Source: an uncultured Bacteroidales bacterium
GTDB lineage: Bacteria > Bacteroidota > Bacteroidia > Bacteroidales > UBA932
Assembly (NCBI GenBank): GCA_934680015.1
Contig: CAKUSP010000002.1
Coordinates: 245,856-309,855 of the forward strand
DNA length: 64,000 bases
Reading direction: 5' to 3'
Positions 18,091 to 27,774 of this stretch are shown here, one piece after another. The notes under the pieces are model-generated. The model saw nothing but the letters and a program-made list of their open reading frames with translations. It was not told the origin of the DNA and made no database searches. The stretch's first letter is position 1. Each line of letters begins with the position of its first letter. Made by a program: the position numbers and the translations under genes.

Positions 18091-18643
18091 CGGCATTATA
18101 GCACTCTCTACAAAGTGGCTCGTAAATGTCTTTTTCTCCTAGAACCACTAAATCTGCACTTCGGGATAAGCGGTGGGAGTGATTAGCAAGGTTACCACAT
18201 TTTACGCAAATCGCATGGACTTTCTGCACATCTTCTGCGATAGCCATAAGTGATGGCATTGGCCCGAATGGCTTGCCTAAGAAATCTGTATCCAGGCCGG
18301 CTACAATGACACGAAGACCGCGATTGGCCAATTCTTGACAAACGTCTATTATTTCATCGTCGAAAAATTGTGCTTCATCGATGCCTACAACTTGTGTATC
18401 AGAAGGAAGATCCAAGATGTAATGTGCAGATGCTACTGGGGTCGACTTGATGCTGTGCAGATCATGAGAAACTACTTCAACTTCTGAATAGCGGACATCT
18501 ATGCTGGGTTTGAAAATGGCGATTTTCTGATTTGCAAATTGAGCCCTTTTAAGACGGCGAATTAGTTCCTCGGTCTTTCCGGAGAACATGGAGCCACATA
18601 TTACTTCAATGCAGCCTGATTTTTTGTAATTTTCTGAAAACAT
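18065..18643 (-). CDS. tdk: Thymidine kinase (type II)
   Basis: A 192-aa enzyme that phosphorylates deoxythymidine in the salvage pathway. The P-loop is [14 protein letters not shown] (about residue 17), the DEAQFFDD motif lies near 98, and a zinc site is formed by CVKCGN and CRECYN. The promoter is uncertain: a -7-like TACCTTTG at 18811-18818 would give a leader of about 160 nt. The 227-nt gap to rsmI holds only this; no RNA gene is evident. The 3' end overlaps xerD. Confidence 0.95.
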   Translation of the reverse strand: MFSENYKKSGCIEVICGSMFSGKTEELIRRLKRAQFANQKIAIFKPSIDVRYSEVEVVSHDLHSIKSTPVASAHYILDLPSDTQVVGIDEAQFFDDEIIDVCQELANRGLRVIVAGLDTDFLGKPFGPMPSLMAIAEDVQKVHAICVKCGNLANHSHRLSRSADLVVLGEKDIYEPLCRECYNAAIALEHSK

Positions 18644-18810
18644 TTATGTAGATTTGCGTTGTGAAACATTCGAAATGCTACTTCGATAGTCTTTTCGTTA
18701 AAGCCTTTTTCTCAATAGATGGCTCGAAATAAATTAGGGTAGTGTACTTCTCATGTTTCTATTGTTAGGTAAGTGTGATTCAGTTTATCTTTTTTCACTC
18801 TTACTGAATA

Positions 18811-18818
18811 CAAAGGTA
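18811..18818 (-). promoter_or_regulatory. Possible -7 box (TACCTTTG) for tdk
   Basis: Exact TAnnTTTG match on the minus strand in the tdk-rsmI divergent spacer. No -33 TTTG at 19 nt. Confidence 0.3.
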
Positions 18819-18870
18819 AAAAACTTCATCGTAAGATTTAAGAGTAGAAAGCTGATTTTATCCACAATTT

Positions 18871-19593
18871 ATGAAGAAAGGCCTGCTTTACATAGTGCCC
18901 ACACCAGTGGGAAATCTTTCAGATATGACATTCAGGGCAGTAGAAGTCTTGAAATCAGTCGATTTAATATTGGCAGAAGATACTAGGACAAGTTCGGTGT
19001 TGCTTCAACATTATGGGATAGAAGGGAAGTTGCTTTCTCATCATAAGTACAATGAACATCAAAGCGTGGAGAGGATTAAGGAGTATATCCTTTCTCAGGG
19101 CTTGACGGTAGCTCTTATAAGCGATGCAGGAACACCTGGAATCTCGGATCCTGGTTTTTTACTTGTTAGAGAGTGTGCCTCGCAAGGTATTGAAGTGCAG
19201 ACGCTCCCTGGTCCTACTGCATGTATCCCTGCACTTGTGTCGTCTGGCTTGCCATGTGATAGATTCTGTTTTGAGGGCTTTTTACCTCAAAAAAAAGGAC
19301 GTGCAAGCCGACTTTCTGAACTTAAGGATGAGCAGCGAACTATGGTTTTTTACGAATCTCCTTACCGTTTATTGAAGACATTGGAACAATTTGCCGAGGT
19401 TTTTGGCGGAGATAGACTTTGCTGTGTATCTCGCGAGATATCGAAATTACATGAAACCCATCATCGGGGAACTTTAACTGAACTATTGAATTACTTTAAT
19501 GAAAACACTGCAAAAGGAGAAATCGTCATCGTGCTCGCCGGAGCCCAAGACGAAAAAAGAGGAGTCCACACGAACAAGTATAAAGACGTTTAA
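18871..19593 (+). CDS. rsmI: 16S rRNA 2'-O-ribose C1402 methyltransferase
   Basis: A 240-aa SAM-dependent methyltransferase of the tetrapyrrole-methylase fold. The N-terminal LYIVPTPVGNLSDMTFRAVE and the SDAGTPGISDPGF loop (about residue 85) are the family hallmarks. It methylates C1402 of 16S rRNA. The C-terminal 31 residues are translated from DNA that also encodes the start of the next gene in another frame (95-nt overlap). The tail after IVIVLAGA is variable in the family, so it tolerates such an overlap. Confidence 0.93.
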   Translation: MKKGLLYIVPTPVGNLSDMTFRAVEVLKSVDLILAEDTRTSSVLLQHYGIEGKLLSHHKYNEHQSVERIKEYILSQGLTVALISDAGTPGISDPGFLLVRECASQGIEVQTLPGPTACIPALVSSGLPCDRFCFEGFLPQKKGRASRLSELKDEQRTMVFYESPYRLLKTLEQFAEVFGGDRLCCVSREISKLHETHHRGTLTELLNYFNENTAKGEIVIVLAGAQDEKRGVHTNKYKDV

Positions 19594-20446
19594 ATTCGGG
19601 GCTATCTGTTTAGTCTTTATGATATTAGGATATCAAGTATGCTTGTTTATTCAGCATGCTTCTGTGCTTCGTATAGAGTCAATAAGGGATCATCCGGACA
19701 CGATATATGTAGTTAAGGAACAAGCCCAAAAGGGTGAGGTTCCAAATGAGATACGCTCTAAAGTATCAGTTAAATCCGATACGATAAGACATAATGCCCA
19801 CCATAATGCTATGGTGGAAAAGGTCCGTCGTGAGCGCAGAAAAGTGGAAAACTTTGAATTTAATCCTAATACTGTAAGTGAGTCGGATCTCATCAGGCTT
19901 GGATTTAGCGAAAAGCAATCTCGCAGTATCATAAATTATAGAGAAAAGGGAGGGGTATTTAGTCGTGTAGAGGATTTCGGAAAATCGTATGTGGTTTCAG
20001 ATAGTGTTTTCCGACGTCTCAAGCCTTTTATACGTATCCCCAAAGTGGATATAAATCTCGCGGATTCAGCAGCATTTGACGCGCTTCCAGGAATTGGCCC
20101 ATATTATGCTGCCCAAATAGTTAAGTACCGAGCGCAGTTGGGTGGGTATGCAAGGGTAGAACAATTGATGGATCTTTATAGATTTAATGAAGAGAAGTTA
20201 TCATCAATATCTGATCTTATAGAATGTAATAATCCACATTATCTAGATCTATGGAATACTTGTGAGGATTCTCTAGCCTCGCATCCTGCTATAAGGCGAC
20301 GCTCCACAGCGCGTTCTATTATATTGTTTAAAAAGAACTCAGCTCCCGAAGACCTTACTATAGAGGCTCTTTCGGAAGCTGGCGTAATAGATTCCATGCA
20401 ACGCGTTCGTCTTATTCGCTGTACTTTGCCTGCTGGCTCTTTATAA
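19499..20446 (+). CDS. Membrane-anchored helix-hairpin-helix protein (ComEA-like)
   Basis: A 315-aa protein with one membrane segment near residues 33-52 ([19 protein letters not shown]), a basic coiled segment, and two ComEA-type helix-hairpin-helix units: [20 protein letters not shown] near 122 and [20 protein letters not shown] near 195. It should bind DNA outside the inner membrane, as ComEA does in uptake. The first 31 codons overlap rsmI out of frame. The start is uncertain, but it cannot move far downstream without losing the membrane anchor. The 3' end overlaps trpS on the other strand by 35 nt. Confidence 0.75.
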   Translation: MKTLQKEKSSSCSPEPKTKKEESTRTSIKTFKFGAICLVFMILGYQVCLFIQHASVLRIESIRDHPDTIYVVKEQAQKGEVPNEIRSKVSVKSDTIRHNAHHNAMVEKVRRERRKVENFEFNPNTVSESDLIRLGFSEKQSRSIINYREKGGVFSRVEDFGKSYVVSDSVFRRLKPFIRIPKVDINLADSAAFDALPGIGPYYAAQIVKYRAQLGGYARVEQLMDLYRFNEEKLSSISDLIECNNPHYLDLWNTCEDSLASHPAIRRRSTARSIILFKKNSAPEDLTIEALSEAGVIDSMQRVRLIRCTLPAGSL

Positions 20447-21560
20447 GTTCATCAAGGACTCCAGGGTCGAAGTAATTGATTCGCATTGCGGCCTTGACTT
20501 CTTTAAGAGTGCGAGCGGCTTCTTCTTGGGCCAATTTTGATCCTTCCCTCAGGATTTCGTAGACGGCAGGTATGTTTTGCTCCAAGGCTCTACGCCGCTG
20601 TCTAATAGGCTCTAGCGTGTCGTTGAGTACGGCGGCAAGGAAGTTCTTTACCATCATATCTCCAAGTCCACCAGCACGGTATTGAGCTTTAACATCGTCA
20701 AGAGTGTGAAAATCGAAACTTACCTTTTTCCCGACAAAGCATGAGCCGAATTTTTCGAAATGTTCATCGCGACAGAATGCATCCAAATAGGTGAATACTG
20801 TATTGCATTCTACATTACCAGGATCGCTGACTTGAAGGTGATTAGGGTCAGTGAACATACCTTTTACCTTGCGATTCACTTCTTGTTCACTGTCAGATAG
20901 ATAGATGCAGTTACCTAGCGATTTGCTCATTTTGGCCTTGCCGTCCGTCCCTGGAAGTCTAAGGCAGGCATGCTGTTGTGGAAGGAGTATTTCCGGTTCG
21001 ACTAAAACAGGAGCATAAGTAGAGTTGAACTTTCTTACTATTTCTCGAGTCTGCTCAATCATAGGCTTTTGGTCTTCTCCAGCAGGTACAACATTGGCCT
21101 TGAAAGCGGTGATATCGGCTGCCTGACTGATAGGATAGCAGAAAAATCCTACAGGTGTTCCGGCTTTATTTTCAGCGTCGTCTTCTTCATTAAAACCACG
21201 CATCTGTATCTCGGCTTTAACTGTGGGATTACGTTGAAGTCGCTGGATGGTAACGAGATTATTATAGAAAAATGTAAGTTCTGTAAGTTCACTCACCATA
21301 CTTTGGATGAAAATGGTGCTTTTTGATGGATCTATGCCTGCCGATAAGTAGTCAAGTGCAACTTCCAGAATGTTTTCTCTAATTTTTTCAGGATTATCTG
21401 CGTTATCTGTAAGTGCTTGCGCATCAGCTATCATAATGAATATCTTGTCGAACTTACCGCTATTCTGGAGCTCAACTCTTCTTCTTAGCGACCCTACATA
21501 GTGTCCTATATGTAGCCTTCCCGTAGGTCTATCTCCTGTGAGAATTATGTTTTTAGCCAT
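20412..21560 (-). CDS. trpS: Tryptophanyl-tRNA synthetase
   Basis: A 382-aa class I synthetase that charges tRNA-Trp. [18 protein letters not shown] carries the HIGH motif (about residue 18) and [12 protein letters not shown] the KMSKS motif (near 210). It is somewhat longer than the 330-aa Bacillus enzyme, with an insert around residues 110-130. Its ATG overlaps the recA stop by one base, making a recA-trpS unit. The stop is within the 3' overlap with the helix-hairpin-helix gene. Confidence 0.96.
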   Translation of the reverse strand: MAKNIILTGDRPTGRLHIGHYVGSLRRRVELQNSGKFDKIFIMIADAQALTDNADNPEKIRENILEVALDYLSAGIDPSKSTIFIQSMVSELTELTFFYNNLVTIQRLQRNPTVKAEIQMRGFNEEDDAENKAGTPVGFFCYPISQAADITAFKANVVPAGEDQKPMIEQTREIVRKFNSTYAPVLVEPEILLPQQHACLRLPGTDGKAKMSKSLGNCIYLSDSEQEVNRKVKGMFTDPNHLQVSDPGNVECNTVFTYLDAFCRDEHFEKFGSCFVGKKVSFDFHTLDDVKAQYRAGGLGDMMVKNFLAAVLNDTLEPIRQRRRALEQNIPAVYEILREGSKLAQEEAARTLKEVKAAMRINYFDPGVLDELIKSQQAKYSE

Positions 21561-22591
21561 TAGTCTTTTATTTGTTTAAGTGCCTCTCTAACCTGCTCTT
21601 CGATCTCTTCGCAAAGTTCTACATTATCTTTAAGCACCTGTTTTACAGCGGCTGCGCCCTGGGCCAATTTTTCACCATTATAACTGAACCATGAACCGCT
21701 TTTATGGATGATATCATATTCGACGGCCAAGTCCACTATTTCCCCTATGTGTGAAATGCCCTCGCCATAGACTATATCGAATTCAGCCTTTTTAAAAGGA
21801 GGAGCCATTTTGTTTTTGACGACTTTAACTCTAGTCCTATTGCCTGTGGCTTCGTCTCCATCTTTTAGTTGAGTGGTTCTCCTTACATCTAGACGCACTG
21901 AAGCATAGAATTTCAGTGCATTTCCACCAGTGGTGGTTTCTGGATTTCCGAACATAACACCTATTTTTTCTCGAAGCTGGTTTATGAAAATGCAGCAGGT
22001 GTTAGTCTTTGAAATGTTGGCTGTAAGCTTACGCAGAGCCTGACTCATAAGACGAGCCTGAAGTCCTACTTTGTTGTCTCCCATTTCGCCTTCTATCTCG
22101 GCTTTAGGCGTAAGTGCAGCCACAGAGTCTATAACTACTATGTCTATGGCGCCACTTCGTATAAGGTTGTCAGCTATTTCCAGGGCCTGTTCTCCGTTGT
22201 CTGGCTGGGATATCAGAAGGTTCTCTAAATCTACTCCGAGGGCTTTAGCATAGGTACGGTCAAATGCGTGCTCGGCATCTATCATAGCTGCTATTCCGCC
22301 TGCCTTTTGGGCCTCAGCGATAGCATGTATGGCCAATGTGGTCTTACCGCTGGATTCTGGTCCATATATTTCAATAATTCTTCCTCGTGGATAGCCTCCT
22401 ACTCCCAATGCGTGATCAAGGGCGATGCTTCCGCTTGGAATAACTTGGACATCCCAATCCATTTGCTCTCCGAGGGTCATTATGGTTCCCTTTCCGAAAT
22501 CTTTTTCTATTTTGTCGATTGTGGCTTGGAGCGCTTTTAGTTTTGCAGCGTTCACTTGTTCGTTTTGTTTATTTTCAACTTCTTTCCCCAT
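21560..22591 (-). CDS. recA: Recombinase RecA
   Basis: A 343-aa recombinase that forms filaments on single-stranded DNA for strand exchange and SOS induction. The Walker A motif is [13 protein letters not shown] (about residue 72). [20 protein letters not shown] and the L1/L2 DNA-binding loops ([19 protein letters not shown]) are typical. No good TAnnTTTG box is present; the nearest candidate is TAACTTTT about 17-24 nt upstream of the ATG. The divergent neighbour is rlmN, and its product partner recX lies in that divergent unit. Confidence 0.98.
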   Translation of the reverse strand: MGKEVENKQNEQVNAAKLKALQATIDKIEKDFGKGTIMTLGEQMDWDVQVIPSGSIALDHALGVGGYPRGRIIEIYGPESSGKTTLAIHAIAEAQKAGGIAAMIDAEHAFDRTYAKALGVDLENLLISQPDNGEQALEIADNLIRSGAIDIVVIDSVAALTPKAEIEGEMGDNKVGLQARLMSQALRKLTANISKTNTCCIFINQLREKIGVMFGNPETTTGGNALKFYASVRLDVRRTTQLKDGDEATGNRTRVKVVKNKMAPPFKKAEFDIVYGEGISHIGEIVDLAVEYDIIHKSGSWFSYNGEKLAQGAAAVKQVLKDNVELCEEIEEQVREALKQIKD

Positions 22592-22698
22592 AAATTTGAT
22601 TTTTAAAAAGTTATAACATAGTTAAGTAATATTTACATAAAACTGTTTTCTCGCTTTAGTGTCGAGTTTACATACACACAAACTTACATAAAAATGAT

Positions 22699-22706
22699 TA
22701 TTTTTG
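22699..22706 (+). promoter_or_regulatory. -7 box (TATTTTTG) of rlmN-recX
   Basis: Exact TAnnTTTG match ending 6 nt before the ATG at 22713. It overlaps a TTG at 22704 that is in frame with rlmN, so that TTG is unlikely to be the start. Confidence 0.5.
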
Positions 22707-22712
22707 CAAACT

Positions 22713-23732
22713 ATGTCAAAGGAAAAATTATTGGGGAAAAGCCTGGAAGAACTTAAAGATGTCGCTCTATCGTTAGGACTTCCTTCTTTCACTGCAAAGC
22801 AGCTTGCAGAGTGGATGTATGTGAAGAAAGTCAGACGATTAGATGATATGACAAATATTTCCAAGGTCGGTAGGGAAAAGTTATCTCAGAACTATGATTT
22901 AGGTATGGTTGAGCCGTCTGAAGTAATAGAGTCTTCGGATGGGACAAAGAAATATCTTTTTGATATGAGTGACGGCGCTGTGGAGGCGGTTATGATTCCA
23001 GATAATTCTCGTAAAACTCTGTGCATCAGCTCTCAAGTGGGATGTAAAATGGCTTGTAAGTTCTGCATGACAGGTCGTGGCGGATTTCATGGACAGCTAG
23101 ATGTATCACAGATACTAAGTCAATTTTTGAGTATTCCGGAATCGGGCGAACTAACAAATGTGGTATTTATGGGAATGGGAGAGCCTCTTGACAATTACCA
23201 AGCCGTCATGAAGACTATAGAAGTTATGACATCGCCATGGGGTTTCGCTTGGAGCCCTAAAAGGATAACACTTAGTACTATAGGTATAATCCCTTCATTA
23301 AAACAATATCTTGATGAATGCAAATGTCACTTGGCTGTGAGCCTGCATAATCCATTCCCTGAAGAACGATTCCAGATGATGCCTATTCAAAAGGTTTACG
23401 ATATACGGGATGTGGTGAGTCTTATTAGACAATACGATTTTTCGGGACAACGCAGGGTTAGTTTTGAGTATACCATGTTTGACGGGTGGAATGATGACGA
23501 GCGTCACGCGGCAGGATTGGCAAGACTCTTAAAGGGACTTGAGTGCAGAGTGAATCTTATTCGATTCCATAAAATACCTGATTTTCCATATGGGTGTAGT
23601 TCTTCCAATAGGATGGAGGCATTTCGGGAGTATATGGAAAGGCAGGGAATTACTTGTACTATCAGGGCCTCACGAGGAGAAGATATTCTGGCAGCATGCG
23701 GTATGCTTGCAGGAAAAAAGAACCATGTATGA
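22713..23732 (+). CDS. rlmN: 23S rRNA/tRNA adenine C2-methyltransferase RlmN
   Basis: A radical-SAM enzyme of 339 aa that methylates C2 of A2503 in 23S rRNA and A37 in tRNA. The 4Fe-4S cluster motif CKMACKFCMTG is near residue 115, and the methyl-accepting cysteine lies in the C-terminal DILAACGMLAG. I set the start at ATG 22713 (MSKEKLLGK), since the upstream in-frame TTG lies in the -7 box. recX overlaps the stop codon as ATGA. Confidence 0.95.
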   Translation: MSKEKLLGKSLEELKDVALSLGLPSFTAKQLAEWMYVKKVRRLDDMTNISKVGREKLSQNYDLGMVEPSEVIESSDGTKKYLFDMSDGAVEAVMIPDNSRKTLCISSQVGCKMACKFCMTGRGGFHGQLDVSQILSQFLSIPESGELTNVVFMGMGEPLDNYQAVMKTIEVMTSPWGFAWSPKRITLSTIGIIPSLKQYLDECKCHLAVSLHNPFPEERFQMMPIQKVYDIRDVVSLIRQYDFSGQRRVSFEYTMFDGWNDDERHAAGLARLLKGLECRVNLIRFHKIPDFPYGCSSSNRMEAFREYMERQGITCTIRASRGEDILAACGMLAGKKNHV

Positions 23733-24202
23733 CAAGAGAAGAGGAGATATTGGCAAAATTACAAGCCTTATGTGTGAAGAGGGAGTATTGTACTTATGAT
23801 ATTACCCGAAAGGCGAAGACTTTATTAAAAGACGAAGCGGATGCGGATTTGCTGCTTGGTTCATTAATAGAGAGTTTGATGTCAGATGGTTTTGTGGATG
23901 ATATGCGTTATAGCAGAGCTTATGCCCGTGAAAAGTCTGTTTTTGATGGATGGGGCCCACTTAAAATTAAATCGGCCTTACTTGTTAAGGGGATTGATAG
24001 GGAATTGATAGATAGAGCATTACAAGAAGTGGATGAAGAAAGGGGAAAGGCGAAGTTAGAAAGGGTATTGGCCCATAAATGGAAAAGTCTTTCTAGTGAT
24101 CCAAATGGGAAATTGAAGTTGATTCGTTTTGCTCTTTCTCGTGGCTATGAATATGAAACTATTCGTCCTGTTGTGGAAAATATCGTTTCAGTTTCAGATT
24201 GA
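23729..24202 (+). CDS. recX: RecX-like regulatory protein
   Basis: A 157-aa all-helical protein made of three-helix repeats typical of RecX: YITRKAKT-like first repeat, LIESLMSDGFVDDMRYSRAYAREK in the middle (about residues 45-70) and LKLIRFALSRGYEYETIRPVV at the end. RecX inhibits RecA filaments. The start is ATG 23729, which overlaps the rlmN TGA; an upstream start in the same frame would run antiparallel to no known RecX sequence and lies inside rlmN. recA is divergent 1 kb away. The 3' end overlaps the Mom-like gene by 44 nt. Confidence 0.8.
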   Translation: MTREEEILAKLQALCVKREYCTYDITRKAKTLLKDEADADLLLGSLIESLMSDGFVDDMRYSRAYAREKSVFDGWGPLKIKSALLVKGIDRELIDRALQEVDEERGKAKLERVLAHKWKSLSSDPNGKLKLIRFALSRGYEYETIRPVVENIVSVSD

Positions 24203-24635
24203 TAAATCCGTTTTTTTCAACCCTACACTCTTGCTCAAAGCCTAGTAATTTATATGCACTTCCATCGGAGTGAGATGCGTCTACATAAGTCATGATATCA
24301 CCTGGGTGCATTTCTTCTATGAATCGGTTTAGAATTTTGCTCATTCCGCCCACAACACGAAGGCTTTTTAGCGATGCGTATCGTATCCATTCATAACTTA
24401 AGTGCCCGTCTTTAAAGCGACGTCCATTAGAAAAACTTCCGACAGCTACGAGTGTGTCTTTGGGAAGGGACGTTTCTGATGTCCCTGTTTTTCGATTTAT
24501 AAAAAGACCATAGTGAAATCGCGCCGAGCAGGAACCTAAAAAATGATTCTCATTTAAAAAGTCGGCGGCTCTTTTTTTGTCAAGCCGCCTAACTTTACAA
24601 TTTCTGGCAAATACGCACTCCGCCGGCGCATTCAT
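24159..24635 (-). CDS. Mom-like / GNAT-fold protein
   Basis: A 158-aa protein resembling the acyltransferase-fold family that includes phage Mu Mom, the DNA-adenine modification protein. Visible pattern: NENHFLGSCSARFHYGLF (about residue 28), LVAVGSFSNGR (about 62), an E-W-I-R-Y-A-S strand (about 82), GGMSKILNRFIEE (about 97), then YVDASHSDGSAYKLLGFE (about 115), which matches the D-x-x-x-x-x-G-x-x-Y-x-x-x-G-F signature. The substrate is unknown. It is the last gene of rnhA-pdxA-mom-like (1-nt gap to pdxA) and overlaps recX at the 3' end, so it behaves as chromosomal, not phage-borne. Confidence 0.55.
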   Translation of the reverse strand: MNAPAECVFARNCKVRRLDKKRAADFLNENHFLGSCSARFHYGLFINRKTGTSETSLPKDTLVAVGSFSNGRRFKDGHLSYEWIRYASLKSLRVVGGMSKILNRFIEEMHPGDIMTYVDASHSDGSAYKLLGFEQECRVEKNGFINLKLKRYFPQQDE

Positions 24636-24636
24636 A

Positions 24637-25728
24637 CTATACTATTTGAGGCTTTCCGTTGTATGGCTTCTCTTCCTCAACAGGGCGAAGGTCCACCATC
24701 TTGTTTTCTTGAAGAATTGAATATTCTTCCCTACGTTTATAGATGTCTATGGCCTCGAATATGGCCGATCTCATGGAGGAAGCATCTGCCAAATCCCTCC
24801 CTGCCAATTCGAATGCTGTACCATGATCCGGAGAAGTACGTACTATAGGAAGACCGGCTGTGTAGTTAACCCCATCGCTGAATGCTATCGTCTTAAAGGC
24901 TGGAAGACCTTGGTCATGATACATGGCAAGGGTAGCATCAAATTTCTGGTATGTTCCGAGACCGAAATAACCATCAGGAGAAAAAGGCCCGAAAACTCTT
25001 ATTCCTTCTTCATTTGCTTTTCTAAGTGCGGGTATGATAATCTCTTGTTCTTCTGTTCCTAGAAGGCCACCATCTCCGCTGTGTGGATTTAGGCTTAAAA
25101 CGCCTATGATAGGATCTTGAAGTGCGAAATCCATTATCAAGGATTGCTTCATTAAGCGCAATTTGCTAAGAATATGATCTTCTGTAATCTGCTTAGGAAC
25201 ATCTTTTAGTGGAATGTGACCTGTTACTACGCCGAGTTTTATGCGATTGCTTACCATGAGCATAGTTACATCTTTGACATTAAATGCATTCTGAAGGAAT
25301 TCGGTGTGACCGGGGAACTTGAACCCTTGACCTGACATGGATTTTTTATTAATAGGGCCTGTTACCAGGACATCTATTTTTCCTTCTTTTATGTCTTCTA
25401 CCGCCCTTTCAAGACACGTTATGGCGTTCTGGGCTGCGATAGGTGTCGCTGTTCCAGGCTCTGCGAAAACGCTCTCGGAAAGACAGTCTAAAATGTTTAT
25501 CCTTTTGCTTTTTGCTTCCTCGGCTTGAGTGATTATATTAGTGTTGAGGCGCTCTATTTCTGGAATGGTCTTGCAATAGAATCCAAAAAGCTTAGGCGAG
25601 CCATAGACGATGGGCGTAAACTGGTCTAGAATGCGCTCGTCGCTTAAGGCTTTTATTATAACCTCGTATCCGATACCATTAGAATCCCCTTGGGTAATTC
25701 CTACTACTATTTTATTATCTTTAGACAT
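24637..25728 (-). CDS. pdxA: 4-hydroxythreonine-4-phosphate dehydrogenase
   Basis: A 363-aa NAD-dependent enzyme of the DXP-dependent vitamin B6 pathway. Signatures: VGITQGDSNGIGYEVIIKAL (N-terminus), DVLVTGPINKKSMSGQGFKFPGHTE (about residues 115-140, indicated by position) and the C-terminal MYHDQGLPAFK with TSPDHGTAFELAG. It is about 30 residues longer than E. coli PdxA. It follows rnhA after 3 nt. pdxB, the enzyme just upstream in the pathway, is also in the window (54.2 kb). Confidence 0.95.
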   Translation of the reverse strand: MSKDNKIVVGITQGDSNGIGYEVIIKALSDERILDQFTPIVYGSPKLFGFYCKTIPEIERLNTNIITQAEEAKSKRINILDCLSESVFAEPGTATPIAAQNAITCLERAVEDIKEGKIDVLVTGPINKKSMSGQGFKFPGHTEFLQNAFNVKDVTMLMVSNRIKLGVVTGHIPLKDVPKQITEDHILSKLRLMKQSLIMDFALQDPIIGVLSLNPHSGDGGLLGTEEQEIIIPALRKANEEGIRVFGPFSPDGYFGLGTYQKFDATLAMYHDQGLPAFKTIAFSDGVNYTAGLPIVRTSPDHGTAFELAGRDLADASSMRSAIFEAIDIYKRREEYSILQENKMVDLRPVEEEKPYNGKPQIV

Positions 25729-25731
25729 GAT

Positions 25732-26214
25732 TTATAATAATGTTTGTTCTTGATTAATGTATCCTTCATCAAGCGGAAGGCCGGTCTTTTTGTATGCTTG
25801 AACTGCAAGTGCGTCACATCTTTCGTTTTCAGGATGCCCATTATGTCCTTTTATCCAGTGAAAACTTACTCTATGTGACTTATATAATGGCAGAAACCTT
25901 TGCCAAAGGTCTGGATTTTTAACTTTATGCCAATTCTTTCTAACCCAGTTATCAAGCCATCCTTTATTTATGGCGTTGATTACATATGCCGAATCAGAGT
26001 AAACTTCGATTAGTGCATTTTGCCATTTGATAGCTTCTAATCCTTTAATTACGGCGGTGAGCTCCATTCTATTGTTTGTGGTGTGCTCGTAACCTCCGCT
26101 TATCTCCTTTTCCTTACCATTACATTTGAGCACGACTCCATAACCGCCTGGGCCGGGGTTACCACTTGCTGCTCCATCGGTGTATAGGTATATGACAGGT
26201 CTCTCTTCCACCAT
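25732..26214 (-). CDS. rnhA: Ribonuclease HI
   Basis: A 160-aa nuclease that cuts the RNA strand of RNA-DNA hybrids. The metal-binding acidic residues are visible in LYTDGAASGNPGPGGYG (Asp near 12), NNRMELTAVIKGLEA (Glu near 51) and VYSDSAYVINA (Asp near 73), with the histidine/aspartate in WIKGHNGHPENERCD. The -7 box TATATTTG ends 5 nt before the ATG. First gene of the rnhA-pdxA-mom-like operon. Confidence 0.95.
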   Translation of the reverse strand: MVEERPVIYLYTDGAASGNPGPGGYGVVLKCNGKEKEISGGYEHTTNNRMELTAVIKGLEAIKWQNALIEVYSDSAYVINAINKGWLDNWVRKNWHKVKNPDLWQRFLPLYKSHRVSFHWIKGHNGHPENERCDALAVQAYKKTGLPLDEGYINQEQTLL

Positions 26215-26219
26215 ATCTG

Positions 26220-26236
26220 CAAATATAGCAAATTTA
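26220..26236 (-). promoter_or_regulatory. Two overlapping-range -7 boxes upstream of rnhA
   Basis: TATATTTG (26227-26220) and TAAATTTG (26236-26229) on the minus strand. The nearer ends 5 nt before the ATG (leaderless if used); the farther would give a leader of about 10 nt. Confidence 0.4.
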
Positions 26237-26280
26237 CCGCATATCTATGTTGAAGACAGCTTCTATAAAAGATGTATGCT

Positions 26281-26315
26281 TTTGTAGAAGTTTTGAAGGT
26301 TTCTTACTAACTTTG
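26281..26315 (+). promoter_or_regulatory. Possible rfbD promoter
   Basis: TAACTTTG at 26308-26315 is an exact -7 box, 20 nt before the ATG. A TTTG at 26281-26284 is 23 nt upstream, longer than the usual 19. Confidence 0.4.
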
Positions 26316-26335
26316 CTGAAGTTTATACGAAGGTT

Positions 26336-27211
26336 ATGAATATTTTAGTTATAGGAGCTAACGGACAGCTGGGAAGAGAAATACGACATCTTAGTCTTTT
26401 TAGTGGGGATAATTTTATATTTACGGATATAACCACAATTAAAGATGAAGAAACTGTCTATTTGGATTCTTCAGATAAAGATGCTGTTAAGGTGATGTCT
26501 GATAGCGAGGGAGTGGACCTAATAATAAATTGTGCCGCATATACTAATGTAGAAAAGGCAGAAGATGATATGTATATGGCCGGTTTATTGAATCATAAGC
26601 TTCCTGAAGTCCTAGCAGAAGTTTCCCTTGAGAGGAATTCTACATTGATACATATTTCCACAGATTATGTTTTCGATGGAGTAGGAAGGTCTCTACCTTA
26701 TAGGGAAGTGGATATGCCTCAGCCATGTAATGTGTATGGGGCCACGAAATTAGCAGGGGAAGATGCTATCATTCGTTCGGGATGTAATTATCTTATAATT
26801 CGAACATCATGGCTTTATTCTCCTTATGGAAAGAATTTTGTGCGTACGATAATGGAACGACTTAAATCTGGAAAGGAGTTAAAGGTCGTCTACGATTCTG
26901 TAGGGACCCCTACTTATGCTGCTGATCTTGCAGGGGCTATTATGGAGATAATTCGCAGTGGACAGATAGATAAATGTGGGCTATATAATTATAGCAACGA
27001 AGGAGTCGCTAGTTGGTACGATTTTGCTCAAGCTGTGCGTGAGATTTCCGGTGCTAACTCTCGAATACTACCCATTCTAAGTGACGAATATCCGACTAAG
27101 GCCCGTCGCCCGGCTTATTCGGTACTCGACAAGTCTTTATTTAAGAAAACTTTCGGAATAGAAATCCCATACTGGAGAGATTCTTTACATAAATGTATGA
27201 GTGAATTATAG
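26336..27211 (+). CDS. rfbD: dTDP-4-dehydrorhamnose reductase
   Basis: A 291-aa short-chain dehydrogenase of extended type that makes dTDP-L-rhamnose. The Rossmann motif is VIGANGQLGRE (residue 5 on), the active-site pattern STDYVFDG (near 105) and YGATKLAGE (near 135). The enzyme completes the rhamnose donor used for surface polysaccharide. rfbC follows 5 nt downstream; rfbA and rfbB are not in the window. Confidence 0.93.
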   Translation: MNILVIGANGQLGREIRHLSLFSGDNFIFTDITTIKDEETVYLDSSDKDAVKVMSDSEGVDLIINCAAYTNVEKAEDDMYMAGLLNHKLPEVLAEVSLERNSTLIHISTDYVFDGVGRSLPYREVDMPQPCNVYGATKLAGEDAIIRSGCNYLIIRTSWLYSPYGKNFVRTIMERLKSGKELKVVYDSVGTPTYAADLAGAIMEIIRSGQIDKCGLYNYSNEGVASWYDFAQAVREISGANSRILPILSDEYPTKARRPAYSVLDKSLFKKTFGIEIPYWRDSLHKCMSEL

Positions 27212-27216
27212 TTAAT

Positions 27217-27774
27217 ATGAAGATAATACATACTAACATAAATGGAGTAATGGTACTTGAGCCCCAAGTGTTTGGCGATGAAAGGGGATATTTCTTTGAA
27301 GCCTTTAATAATCGTAACTTTAGGCACGAGGCTGCAGATGTAGTATTTGTTCAAGACAACGAAAGTTTATCATGTAGGGGCACTGTACGTGGATTACACT
27401 TCCAAAAGGGCGCAGCGGCACAGGCAAAATTGGTCCGAGTAGTCGAGGGAAGGGTTCTGGATGTTTGTGTGGATTTGCGTCGCAGCAGTCCTACTTTTGG
27501 AAAATGGATTTCTGTGGAGTTGTCTGGTGAGAATCATTGTCAACTGTTTATTCCTCGTGGCTTGGCCCATGGATTCAGCGTTTTGTCCGAAAAAGCGATA
27601 TTTGCTTACAAATGTGACAACTATTATAATCCTAAGGCGGAGGGTAAATTAAATGCTTTGGATCCACAGTTGGGGATAGATTGGAGAATCTCGCCACAGG
27701 AAATGTTAAGATCTGCCAAGGATCTGTCTTCACCTGGATTTTTTGAACTTGAAGAAGATTGTTTTTATGATTAG
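27217..27774 (+). CDS. rfbC: dTDP-4-dehydrorhamnose 3,5-epimerase
   Basis: A 185-aa cupin-fold epimerase acting just before RfbD. VFGDERGYFFEAFNNRNF, GTVRGLHFQKG (catalytic histidine of RGLHFQ) and RGLAHGFSVLSE are the family motifs. It is immediately after rfbD. The last 8 nt overlap the start of the PAP2 gene. Confidence 0.95.
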   Translation: MKIIHTNINGVMVLEPQVFGDERGYFFEAFNNRNFRHEAADVVFVQDNESLSCRGTVRGLHFQKGAAAQAKLVRVVEGRVLDVCVDLRRSSPTFGKWISVELSGENHCQLFIPRGLAHGFSVLSEKAIFAYKCDNYYNPKAEGKLNALDPQLGIDWRISPQEMLRSAKDLSSPGFFELEEDCFYD

